DNA from: CAYRSS01 sp964426945
GTDB lineage: Bacteria; Planctomycetota; Phycisphaerae; UBA1845
Reading direction: 5' to 3'
Length of the DNA stretch: 64,000 nucleotides
NCBI GenBank assembly: GCA_964426945.1
Contig: CAYRSS010000018.1
Span: 1-64,000 of the forward strand
In this document: positions 44,702-52,035 of the stretch, piece by piece
Layout: each line of letters opens with the position of its first letter
Position numbering within the stretch: position 1 is the first letter of the stretch
The notes under the pieces: generated by a model
Database searches by the model: none
Told to the model about the DNA's origin: nothing
Seen by the model: only the letters and a program-made list of their open reading frames with translations
Program-made: the position numbers and the translations under genes

Positions 44702-45322
44702 TCACGCGGAGGTATGCAGCTTCCGCGAGCGCGGCGTCGAGCGGTGAGAAGCCAGCGCGACCAGGACGACGACAAAGCAGGCTGCGGAGGCCGGCTCGGG
44801 GATCACGCGAAGCCGCGGTTCGGGAGCCAGCACGGCCGAACCAAGAAGAAATCTGTCCAGTCCGAAGGTGGATAGTCGAAAACCGATATGGGACCAGCCG
44901 TCCATCACCGCGCCTCCGATGAGTCCGGTGATGTCGACCGAAACGAAGTTCGGCTGGCTGTTCGCCGCGAACGAGGTGAAGTAGGTACCGCTGAAGAACT
45001 CGGATAGCACGATCTCGCCATCGGCCTCGTAGGCATAGACATCGATCACCCCAACAGCACCGCCGGGATCGAAATTCGATATCCACAGATCCAGATACGC
45101 CTCCGTCACCGCCCCCTGCAGCGACGACAGCGGATACTCCAGCACCGTCCGGTCCTCGAAGGAAGTCAGCTTGACCGCAAACACGTTCAGGAACCCCAGC
45201 GTGCCGCCGGAGAGCCGCCGGATACCCTGTCCGTCATCATAGGCGATCAGGATCGGCCCGGCCGTGGCACTGGCGGCTGCCAGCAGGAGCGAGGCGATGG
45301 CAGGAATTGCCCGGGGTCTCAT
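44702..45322 (-). CDS. small PEP-CTERM protein
   Basis: 206 residues from the ATG at 45322; a GTG four codons earlier is the alternative. A signal peptide (IPAIASLLLAAASATAG) and a C-terminal PEP-CTERM signal (VIPEPASAACFVVVLVALASH, then SRKLHTSA) frame a beta-rich central domain. That domain contains TVLEYPLSSL and SHIGFRLST, typical of the lectin-like or DNRLRE-related sandwich found in planctomycete PEP-CTERM proteins. It is probably exported and processed by an exosortase encoded elsewhere. The gene is bracketed by two copies of a dispersed repeat, and its stop lies five bases from copy A. Confidence 0.82.
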   Translation of the reverse strand: MRPRAIPAIASLLLAAASATAGPILIAYDDGQGIRRLSGGTLGFLNVFAVKLTSFEDRTVLEYPLSSLQGAVTEAYLDLWISNFDPGGAVGVIDVYAYEADGEIVLSEFFSGTYFTSFAANSQPNFVSVDITGLIGGAVMDGWSHIGFRLSTFGLDRFLLGSAVLAPEPRLRVIPEPASAACFVVVLVALASHRSTPRSRKLHTSA

Positions 45323-45661
45323 CACGGCATCCACGCTCTCGCCCCGGCATCAGGGCTCCGGCGGTCAGGGGAACAGCGACGTGCGGTTCAGTATACCAGA
45401 TCGGGGGGGCAACAAGAATCGGGCTCCACAGGAACCTGGCGCAGCCCGCCGCCAATGCCGGCCGACCTGCGGAATTGAATACGAACCACAGAGCACACGG
45501 AGAAACACGGAGGGCCACGGAGACGCGCAGCCCTGTTCGTGCGGGCATGCTCTCGTAGCGGCCGGCGCCAAAGCCGGCCCGAGTCTGGCAAGAGCGCGGA
45601 AGTTGTATCCCGCGTAACGGCGGACTTCTTTGCGTCGATCGTCGCAACAGCAATCCCGGAG
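45323..45661 (-). promoter_or_regulatory. upstream region of the small PEP-CTERM gene: extended -10 promoter
   Basis: On the minus strand, TATACT (45395-45390) is preceded by TGG, giving an extended -10 (TGN). TTCTTG (45418-45413) lies 17 bases further upstream as a weak -35. A leader of about 60 bases would precede the ATG at 45322. The rest of this 339-base gap holds repeat copy B (45477-45532) and G+C-rich spacer, with no gene. Confidence 0.5.
45477..45532. repeat. dispersed repeat, copy B
   Basis: Same orientation and register as copy A at 44642-44697 (48 of 56 bases identical). It begins GAATACGAACCACAGAG and contains GAGGGCCACGGAGACGCGC. It lies about 155 bases upstream of the PEP-CTERM start, so the two copies flank that gene 835 bases apart. 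Confidence 0.7.
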
Positions 45662-48070
45662 CTACGGCGAATCCGGCCGCACGGGTTCCGCCTCGGCCGC
45701 ACCCGCCTTCGGCTCCCCCCCGGGCAGCACACGAATCGTCAGGATCCGGCTGCTTTTCATCACCAGCGGGATCATGCGCTGGTTGGGGTCGTAGATGTTG
45801 CGGCCCAGCCAGCCGGCAGGGTCGGCCGTCGCCGCCTGCCCGGCGAAGACCGCCTCGTCGCGTCCCCACCACTCGAGACACGAGCTGACCTCCGCGTGCC
45901 GCACCGGGAAGCCCGGCGCGACCGCCCCGCCCGAGGTCATCGCCGCCGGCGCGACCGCGCGGAGGATGTACCCCTCCCCATCGTGGGCGCGCTTGAAACA
46001 CACCGCCCGCGTTCCCGGCGCCATCGTGGAGGTGTCGAGCGCTTCAAACCGCGCCGGCAGGACGGCGGCGGCGGACGATTCCACGCGGCGGCCCACCAAC
46101 GGCATCGCGAAGTCCTCCGCGGCCGCGGCGAGCTCGGCCGGTGAGGTGTCCGCCGCCACCGGCATCACCGCGTAGTGCATGCGGCTGGTGATGAACTGCG
46201 ACGGGTTCATGGGCTGAAAGCGCGTCCGCAGCAGCGTCATACGCAACGTCCCGTCGGCCGAGGCGGAGAAGCCGTGCCGGTCTTCGGTCAGCAGCGCCAA
46301 CCCACCCGCCGGGCCGGTCAGCGCGCCATAGGACAACCCCGCTCGCTCCGAGCCGTCAGGACCGAGTGCCACCTCGCCATAGGGCACGCCGAACCGGGCC
46401 GACAGCCCTTCGCCCTCGGCCGCCGGAAAGGCGACGCGCAGGATTGGCGAAGGCTCGTCGCCGTGCGGCGGCTCGCGCCAGTAGTAGTGCGTCTCCACCT
46501 CCAGCCGGGGCGAGCCGGCGCGGAGCGTGAACGTCTGCTCGATGACCGAGCTGCGGTAGCGCCGCGTCACGCGGACCCGGCCGACGTAGGGCCCCTGGTC
46601 CGTCACCGTCGTGTCCTCGCGCGAGGCGAGCGGCTCGACGGAGGTGATCGTCCCGAAGGCGTCGAGGCTCGCGTCGCCGGGGTTCTCGTAGTGCACCTCG
46701 AGCACGTTGCCCTTGCGCCCGCCGGTCAGCCGCTCCCGCTCGTGACGCTTGTCGAAGTAGCTGATGATCTGCGCGTCGTGCTTGTCGAGCAGCACGCGCA
46801 CGACGCCGTTTTCGATGCGGATGGCCTCGGGATCGACGCGGGCCTCGACCCGGTCGGCGCCGGGGGCGGGGTCGTGCGGCGTGAACTGCGTCGCGTCGGC
46901 CAGCCGCACCACCGAGTACGTCTCGAAGCCGTACGCGGGCACCTCTTCGGCGGCGATCTGCAGGCGGTCGCCGCTGCGCGTGCGAACGACCTGCCAGTTG
47001 ACCTCGCGGCCGTCGGAGCGCGTCACGCGGTAGCGTGACTGGCGGCTGGTGCCGGGCTCGGCGTCGAGCGAGACAACGGCGCTGCGGCGGAAGCCCAGCG
47101 GGTTGGCCACGACGATGCCGTAGTCGCCGGCGGGTGCGGGCACGCGGGCGGCGAGGTGTCGCATGGCCGCGCCCTCGACCCACGCCGCGCGGTCCCTCAC
47201 GCCGCGCAGCAGCATCTCGGCGTAGTCGTAATTGCCCGGCAGACAGGCGCCGCCCAGCGTGTCATGCTGCTGACAGAAGAGCAACGACCGAGAGGACTCT
47301 CCGAGGTCGCCGGTGGGATAGGTCATGCCCGAGAGGGAGGCGATGGCGGCGAGGGCCTCGGCGGAGAGCAGCGCCGCCTCGGCCTGCCGGTGCAGCGACT
47401 TGAGTTCGCTGCGGTTCGAGAGCCGCGCAGCTCGGGACGCATCAGCCAGGCTGACCGGGCTTTCCAGCAGTCGCTCCACCGGCGCCACGCGGAAGACAAG
47501 CCCGGCCCCCGCCGCGGCGGGGCGCGGCTGCGGCCGGGGCGAAGCGGCGTTCTCCGGCCAGGCCCGCCAGTCCTCCACCCAGTAGCGGAAGGCGGCGAGG
47601 TGCTGGCGCACGATTGACTCGCCGCGCAGCATCCGCACATCCGGGGCCACCCACTGCGACGCTTCGGAAATCGCCAGCCGCTGCGAGTCGGCCAGGCTGC
47701 GCAGCCCGGCGATGGCCGCGGGGTCATGCCGGGCGACGCTGTGCAGCAGCGCCGGCGACGCCAGGTTGAGCACGACGCCTTCGCGCGGGGGGATGCTGAC
47801 CGACAGCCGATGCAGCGCCCGGGCATAGCTCAGCACGGTCTCGGGCCACTCGTCGCGGAGCAGACCCGAGATGTCCATCGTGTGAAAAATGGGGCTGCGC
47901 GTCACCGGGAGGGTGGGCACGCCGTCGCCGCTCCACGGATCCACCGTGGTCGGCGCGACCCGCTGCGCCGCCGCCGGGGCGACCGCGAGCAGCAGCCCCG
48001 CCAGCCACCACACCGGCCCGCGGGCCGGCCTACCAGAACCGCCAGTCTTGCGCGTAGTAGACATAGACAT
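45662..48070 (-). CDS. GH38-fold protein lacking the catalytic core (putative pseudoenzyme)
   Basis: 802 residues with a signal peptide (VWWLAGLLLAVAPAAAQ). The order of GH38 landmarks is kept but shortened. WVAPDVRMLRGESIVRQHLAAF matches the WVEPDxNxxxGESxxRQ region, SNRSELKSLHRQAEAALLSAE matches the helical domain, and QHDTLGGACLPGNY matches the HDxLxGxxxxxxY motif. C-terminal beta domains follow (LLDKHDAQIISYFDK, RTRFQPMNPSQF). The HxD zinc pair at the start is not found (only FHTMDIS), and the stretch that should hold the nucleophile LPDxFG is absent: the chain goes from FRYWVEDW to the helical domain through a Pro/Ala-rich linker. Activity is therefore doubtful. The start at 48070 overlaps the CAAX-protease gene by 41 bases; a GTG at 48013 would avoid this. 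Confidence 0.78.
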   Translation of the reverse strand: MSMSTTRKTGGSGRPARGPVWWLAGLLLAVAPAAAQRVAPTTVDPWSGDGVPTLPVTRSPIFHTMDISGLLRDEWPETVLSYARALHRLSVSIPPREGVVLNLASPALLHSVARHDPAAIAGLRSLADSQRLAISEASQWVAPDVRMLRGESIVRQHLAAFRYWVEDWRAWPENAASPRPQPRPAAAGAGLVFRVAPVERLLESPVSLADASRAARLSNRSELKSLHRQAEAALLSAEALAAIASLSGMTYPTGDLGESSRSLLFCQQHDTLGGACLPGNYDYAEMLLRGVRDRAAWVEGAAMRHLAARVPAPAGDYGIVVANPLGFRRSAVVSLDAEPGTSRQSRYRVTRSDGREVNWQVVRTRSGDRLQIAAEEVPAYGFETYSVVRLADATQFTPHDPAPGADRVEARVDPEAIRIENGVVRVLLDKHDAQIISYFDKRHERERLTGGRKGNVLEVHYENPGDASLDAFGTITSVEPLASREDTTVTDQGPYVGRVRVTRRYRSSVIEQTFTLRAGSPRLEVETHYYWREPPHGDEPSPILRVAFPAAEGEGLSARFGVPYGEVALGPDGSERAGLSYGALTGPAGGLALLTEDRHGFSASADGTLRMTLLRTRFQPMNPSQFITSRMHYAVMPVAADTSPAELAAAAEDFAMPLVGRRVESSAAAVLPARFEALDTSTMAPGTRAVCFKRAHDGEGYILRAVAPAAMTSGGAVAPGFPVRHAEVSSCLEWWGRDEAVFAGQAATADPAGWLGRNIYDPNQRMIPLVMKSSRILTIRVLPGGEPKAGAAEAEPVRPDSP

Positions 48071-48839
48071 AAAGCGTGAAGTTGGTGATGCCGTGGGTGA
48101 TCATGCAGAGCGCGAGGCTCTTCTTCCAGTAGTACACCGCGTTGTACACGAACCAGCAGAGTATGCCCACTTCCCACTGCGGCTGGTGAGACACCGCCGA
48201 GAGGAGCGAGCTGACCAGGAAGGACATGACCGTGAACTTCGCGTAGGGCACTTCCTCGAACCGGTGCCAGTCGATCAGGATGCGCAGCACGAACGCGCGC
48301 CAGAAGATCTCTTCGATCACCGGCACCGCGGTGGACGCCCCGCCGATACGGACGATCAGGAACGCCCACAGGCCCGCCGGCGACTGGTAGTGCTCCGAAG
48401 GGATGAAGTAGTTGGCCGGGTTGTCGTCGAAGGTGGCGAAGCGACGATACCAGCCCAGACCCTCGAAGTGATGCGAAATACCCAGCAGCCCCAGCATGCG
48501 ACAGGGCTGATGCGTACAGCCGGCGAACCAGTGGTGAACCTCGACCCAGCCGAACGCCACGATCACGCCGACCGGGATGGCGATGTGCAGGTGCCACTTG
48601 CCCAGCGGCGGGTAGTAGCCCCGGAACAGCCACGCCGCGTAGAGGCTCGCGCCGCTGCGCAGCGCGTACGTGAAAGTCCGCCACGAGGGATCGAACAGCC
48701 GTTCGGCCGCCATGATGGCCAGAAAGACGAGGAACGGAACGATGAACGGCGCCTGCGGGTGCGACCGCGCGAGGCGCGTGACCCAGGCCGGCTCACCCGA
48801 GGCGGCGGACGGCGACGACGGGGGGGGGGACTCGCTCAA
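48030..48839 (-). CDS. CAAX-type (CPBP) intramembrane protease, PEP-CTERM-associated kind
   Basis: 269 residues with about seven transmembrane helices. The CPBP motifs are VPVIEEIFWRAFVLR (the EExxxR metal site), SAVSHQPQWEVG (motif with catalytic His) and CMITHGITN (third His region). The N-terminal half has two short motifs typical of the CAAX prenyl protease-related family described with exosortase systems (TIGR03008). I assign that subfamily from the motif pattern and from the presence of PEP-CTERM proteins in the window. It sits in the inner membrane. The 41-base overlap with the following GH38-like gene suggests translational coupling. Confidence 0.82.
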   Translation of the reverse strand: MSESPPPSSPSAASGEPAWVTRLARSHPQAPFIVPFLVFLAIMAAERLFDPSWRTFTYALRSGASLYAAWLFRGYYPPLGKWHLHIAIPVGVIVAFGWVEVHHWFAGCTHQPCRMLGLLGISHHFEGLGWYRRFATFDDNPANYFIPSEHYQSPAGLWAFLIVRIGGASTAVPVIEEIFWRAFVLRILIDWHRFEEVPYAKFTVMSFLVSSLLSAVSHQPQWEVGILCWFVYNAVYYWKKSLALCMITHGITNFTLYVYVYYAQDWRFW

Positions 48840-48890
48840 AGCAATCCTCGCGTGATCGCGGGCCGATGGTGGACACCGTCACAGTCGCGG

Positions 48891-49976
48891 TCACAGTGAC
48901 AGTCGCGGATACAGCCGCGGGGACTGCTTCCGCAGGCTCCGGGTCACCCGCTCGATGATCGGAATCGCCCGGTCGATGTCCGAGCGGCTCACGTCCAGGT
49001 GCGTCACCGCCCGGACCCGCTGACCGAACTCCGCCAGCATCCACACCCCCGCCTCGCGCAGCGCCGTGACGAACTGTGCCGCGGCGCCGATCGCGGGCTC
49101 CAGGTTGAAGAACAACAGGTTGGTCTCGATCTCGTCGAGCTCGATCGACAGGCCGGGGATATTCGCGATCCCCTCGCCCAGCCGGCGGGCGTTCTCGTGA
49201 TCCTCAGCCAGCCGCGGAATGTGGTTCTCGATCGCGAAGAGCGCCCCGGCGGCGATGATCCCCGCCTGACGCATGCCGCCGCCGAACATCTTGCGGAAGC
49301 GCCGGACGCGCTTGATCGTCTCCGCCGAACCGGCCACCGCCGACCCGACCGGCGCCCCGAGCCCCTTCGAGAAGCACATCGACACCGTATCGGCATATTG
49401 CGTCCATGCCTGCGGCTTCTGCGATTTCGCCACGCTGGCGTTCATCAGCCGCGCCCCGTCGAGGTGGATCTTGAGCCCGCGATCGTCGGCCACGCGGCGG
49501 ATGGCGGCGAACTTCTCGACCGGCCAGATGCTGCCGCCGCCGCGGTTGTGCGTGTTCTCCAGAACGATGAGCTTCGACGGGGGGTAGTGCGACTCGGAAG
49601 GGTGCAGCACGCCGCGCACGTCCTCGGCGTCAAAAATCCCCCGCGGACTCTCAATCAGCGTCAGATGGACGCCGCACAGGGCCGCCGGAGCCCCGGACTC
49701 ATACCGGTTGATGTGGCTGTCGACGTGGGCGATGACCTGGTCGCCCGGCTCGGTGTGGGCCCGGATGGCCGTCTGGTTGGCCATGACGCCGCTGGGCACG
49801 AACACCGCCGCGGGCTTGCCCAACAGTTCGGCCGTGCGCTCTTCGAGCCGGTTGATGGTCGGGTCGTCGCGAAAGACGTCATCGCCCACCAGCGCCTCGG
49901 CCATGACCTTGCGCATGGCCGGCGTGGGGCGTGTGACCGTATCGCTGCGCAGATCGACGGGTTTGTCCGTGCTCAC
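48891..49976 (-). CDS. ltaE: low-specificity L-threonine aldolase
   Basis: 361 residues from the GTG at 49976 (VSTDKPVDLRSDTVTRP). GGGAGGG lies about seven bases upstream, and ATG starts further upstream add residues not typical of the family. Signatures are DLRSDTVTRPTPAM, VGDDVFRDDPT, ENTHNRGGG, and the pyridoxal-phosphate Lys in CFSKGLGAPVGS. The enzyme splits L-threonine or L-allo-threonine into glycine and acetaldehyde. The last residues lie in a short imprecise tandem repeat (ACAGTCGCGG-type units, 48881-48920), so the C-terminal tail YPRLSL is repeat-derived. Confidence 0.93.
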   Translation of the reverse strand: MSTDKPVDLRSDTVTRPTPAMRKVMAEALVGDDVFRDDPTINRLEERTAELLGKPAAVFVPSGVMANQTAIRAHTEPGDQVIAHVDSHINRYESGAPAALCGVHLTLIESPRGIFDAEDVRGVLHPSESHYPPSKLIVLENTHNRGGGSIWPVEKFAAIRRVADDRGLKIHLDGARLMNASVAKSQKPQAWTQYADTVSMCFSKGLGAPVGSAVAGSAETIKRVRRFRKMFGGGMRQAGIIAAGALFAIENHIPRLAEDHENARRLGEGIANIPGLSIELDEIETNLLFFNLEPAIGAAAQFVTALREAGVWMLAEFGQRVRAVTHLDVSRSDIDRAIPIIERVTRSLRKQSPRLYPRLSL

Positions 49977-50341
49977 CGTGTCGCCCTCCCTCAGCCCCAT
50001 CGCGCATGAGAGCCCCGCCGAGGCTCTCGAATTACCCCCCTCCCTCTCAGGGAGGGGTTGGAGGAGGGTTGAATGCGCCGAAGACATCGTGGCCGCTCAA
50101 ACCCCCACCCTGCCCTCCCCCTGGAAGGGGGAGGGTTTGAAACCAGTTCATAGTATGGCGACGCGGCGGGCGCGAGGCAACGTGTGGCGGGAGGCGGGCC
50201 GGCAGGCCGGAATCCGGCCTGCGAAGGTCACGAATTGTCCCAACCTGCACGACCGACGCGCCGATCACCCCCGCGCGACGCTACAATCAGCGCCATCGGT
50301 CGGGGCCCTCGCCCTGCGGGTCGGATACGCAGCCGGAAACC
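49977..50341. other. 365-base gap between ltaE and dus, holding a REP-like hairpin pair
   Basis: No gene. The first element, at 50037-50057, is CCCCTCCCT/AGGGAGGGG around CTC, a perfect 9-bp stem. The second, at 50113-50135, is CCCTCCCCCT/AGGGGGAGGG around GGA, a perfect 10-bp stem, flanked by TCAAACCC (50097-50104) and GGGTTTGA (50133-50140). Both resemble the short palindromic intergenic elements widespread in bacterial genomes. A -10-like TACAAT lies at 50282-50287 before the dus gene, without a good -35. Confidence 0.6.
50037..50140. repeat. REP-like palindromic pair
   Basis: Two perfect G+C-rich stem-loops, 9 and 10 bp, spaced by about 55 bases. Their arms share the CCCTCCC/GGGAGGG core, and in both a TTG- or TTTG-type string follows the purine arm. 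The arrangement resembles paired REP/BIME elements. Coding on either strand would read through as low-complexity peptide, which is shadow. Confidence 0.6.
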
Positions 50342-51406
50342 ATGCTGAGAATCGGTCATCTATCGTTCGACGCACCGTTCGTGCAGGCCGCGCTCAGCGG
50401 CTACAGCGATGCCGCTATGCGCCTGCTGGCGCGGCGGTACGGCGCGCCCTACACCCTCAACGAGGTGATCCTCGACAAGTTCGTGCTCCAGCTCAGCCCG
50501 CGCAAGCGGGCGCGCATGCTCGCCGTGCCCGAGAGGGATCATCCCATCGGCGGCCAGCTCATGGGCGCCGACCCGGACACCTTCGGCCCGGCCGCCCATG
50601 AGATGGCCCAGGCGGGCTACGATGTCATCGACATCAACTTCGGCTGCCCGGTGCGCAAGGTGCTCGGCCGGTGCCGCGGCGGCTACCTGCTGAGTCAGCC
50701 CGACATCGCCCTCGACATCGTCCGACGGGTGTACGACGCCGTCGGCGCCACGCACCCCGTCACCGTCAAGATGCGCCGCGGCATGGATGACGACGCGGAG
50801 AGCGAGCTGAACTTCTGGCGGATTCTCGACGGGGCAATGGAGATCGGCGTGGCCGGCGTCACCGTCCACGGCCGGACCGTCCGCCAGCGCTACGTCGGCC
50901 CCAGCCGGTGGGAGTTCCTTACCCGGGTGAAACGCCACGTCGGCGATCGCGTCGTGCTGGGCAGCGGCGACCTCTTCAGCGCCGAGGCCTGCGTGAAGAT
51001 GATGCGCGAAACCGGCGTCGACGGCGTGACCATCGCCCGCGGCTGCATCGGCAACCCGTGGATTTTCGAAGAGTGTCGCGCCCTGTGGCGCGGCGAGCTG
51101 CTGCCGCCGCCGCCGTCGATCGCCGCGCAGCGCGAGGCCATCCTGCAACACTGGCAACTGGCCACCGAAGCCCACGGCCCCGATCGCGTCGGCGTCGTCA
51201 TGCGCAAGTTCGGCATCAAATACGCCGAGCATCATCCCTGTGCGATGGACGTCCGCGGGGCGTTCATCGGCATGACCACGAACGAGTCGTTCGAGGGCGT
51301 CATCCGCGATTGGTACGACCCCGACCGCGACTGGCCGCCGGTCGTCCGCCGCGAGGGCCACGGCGACCTCATCGCGGCCGGGGCGACGATGGAAGAATGC
51401 GGCTGA
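50342..51406 (+). CDS. tRNA-dihydrouridine synthase (DusB-like)
   Basis: 354 residues from the ATG at 50342. It is an FMN-binding TIM barrel with the family landmarks: an early ALSGYSDAAMR, DINFGCPVRKV with the catalytic Cys, VTVKMRRGMD with the conserved Lys, GVTVHGRTVRQRYVG, and GNPWIFEEC near the phosphate-binding end. It reduces specific uridines in tRNA to dihydrouridine with NADPH. The family's usual GAAL after the catalytic region is replaced by GGYLLSQPD. The C-terminal tRNA-binding helical domain is present. The subfamily name (DusB) is probable, not certain. It is followed by an unrelated small gene. Confidence 0.92.
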   Translation: MLRIGHLSFDAPFVQAALSGYSDAAMRLLARRYGAPYTLNEVILDKFVLQLSPRKRARMLAVPERDHPIGGQLMGADPDTFGPAAHEMAQAGYDVIDINFGCPVRKVLGRCRGGYLLSQPDIALDIVRRVYDAVGATHPVTVKMRRGMDDDAESELNFWRILDGAMEIGVAGVTVHGRTVRQRYVGPSRWEFLTRVKRHVGDRVVLGSGDLFSAEACVKMMRETGVDGVTIARGCIGNPWIFEECRALWRGELLPPPPSIAAQREAILQHWQLATEAHGPDRVGVVMRKFGIKYAEHHPCAMDVRGAFIGMTTNESFEGVIRDWYDPDRDWPPVVRREGHGDLIAAGATMEECG

Positions 51407-51446
51407 CGCGGCGACGAACCGCCGCCCCCGGCCCGGGAGCCTGTCT

Positions 51447-52025
51447 TTGAATTACCTGTCCCGCATCCTGTTCGAATCGCCGCTGCTGCTGCTGTTCGCC
51501 TGGTTCCCCGTGCAGGTGACGCTGCTGGTCATCTGGTCCCGTCGGCGGACCAAGGGCAGCGGGCGGGCCGTGTGGGTGGGGATCGCGCTGCTGCCGCTGG
51601 GGCTGATGCTGCAGGCGCTGGTGACCACGACGGGCGAGCGGCTGCAGCGCGTCTGCCGCGCCATGGCCGACGCGGCTGAGGCAGTCCGCGTCGACGACGT
51701 GCTCAGCCACATCTCGCGAGACTTCTCCGCCGGCGATATGGACTACGCCCGGTTCGAGGAGCTGCTCACCCAGGCCCTCGGCCGCACGCGCGTCGAACAC
51801 ATCCGGCTGCGCCACTTCTCCGTGACCGAGCAGCTGGCCGACCGGGTGACCGTCGAGTTCGACGCCACCTGTCACATCGACCGCAGCGATTCATTCTCAG
51901 GCCAGGTGATGACCCGCTGGCGCGTGACGTTCCGCGAGGAGCGCGGCACCTACCGCGTCACCACGATCGAAGCCCTGCCGGCGCGGTTCAGCCCGTTGAA
52001 GAGTCTGTCGGATATCGGGCGATAG
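51447..52025 (+). CDS. small membrane protein with C-terminal alpha+beta domain, unknown function
   Basis: 192 residues if the TTG at 51447 is the start, which is supported by GGGAG seven bases upstream and by a hydrophobic segment beginning at once (LLLLFAWFPVQVTLLVIW). A second helix follows (VGIALLPLGLMLQALV). The rest (residues 55-192) is soluble. It has a helical stretch of NTF2-like appearance and then strands such as RVTVEFDATCHID and TRWRVTFREERGTYRVT. This suggests a SnoaL/NTF2-like fold, which I cannot confirm. It follows dus by 40 bases and may share its transcript. Confidence 0.65.
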   Translation: MNYLSRILFESPLLLLFAWFPVQVTLLVIWSRRRTKGSGRAVWVGIALLPLGLMLQALVTTTGERLQRVCRAMADAAEAVRVDDVLSHISRDFSAGDMDYARFEELLTQALGRTRVEHIRLRHFSVTEQLADRVTVEFDATCHIDRSDSFSGQVMTRWRVTFREERGTYRVTTIEALPARFSPLKSLSDIGR

Positions 52026-52035
52026 GGAGTGCCGA

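Noticed and set aside
49708..50601. Open frame across the ltaE-dus gap
   Set aside because: Low-complexity peptide generated by the REP-like hairpins and by reading antisense to ltaE and out of frame over dus.
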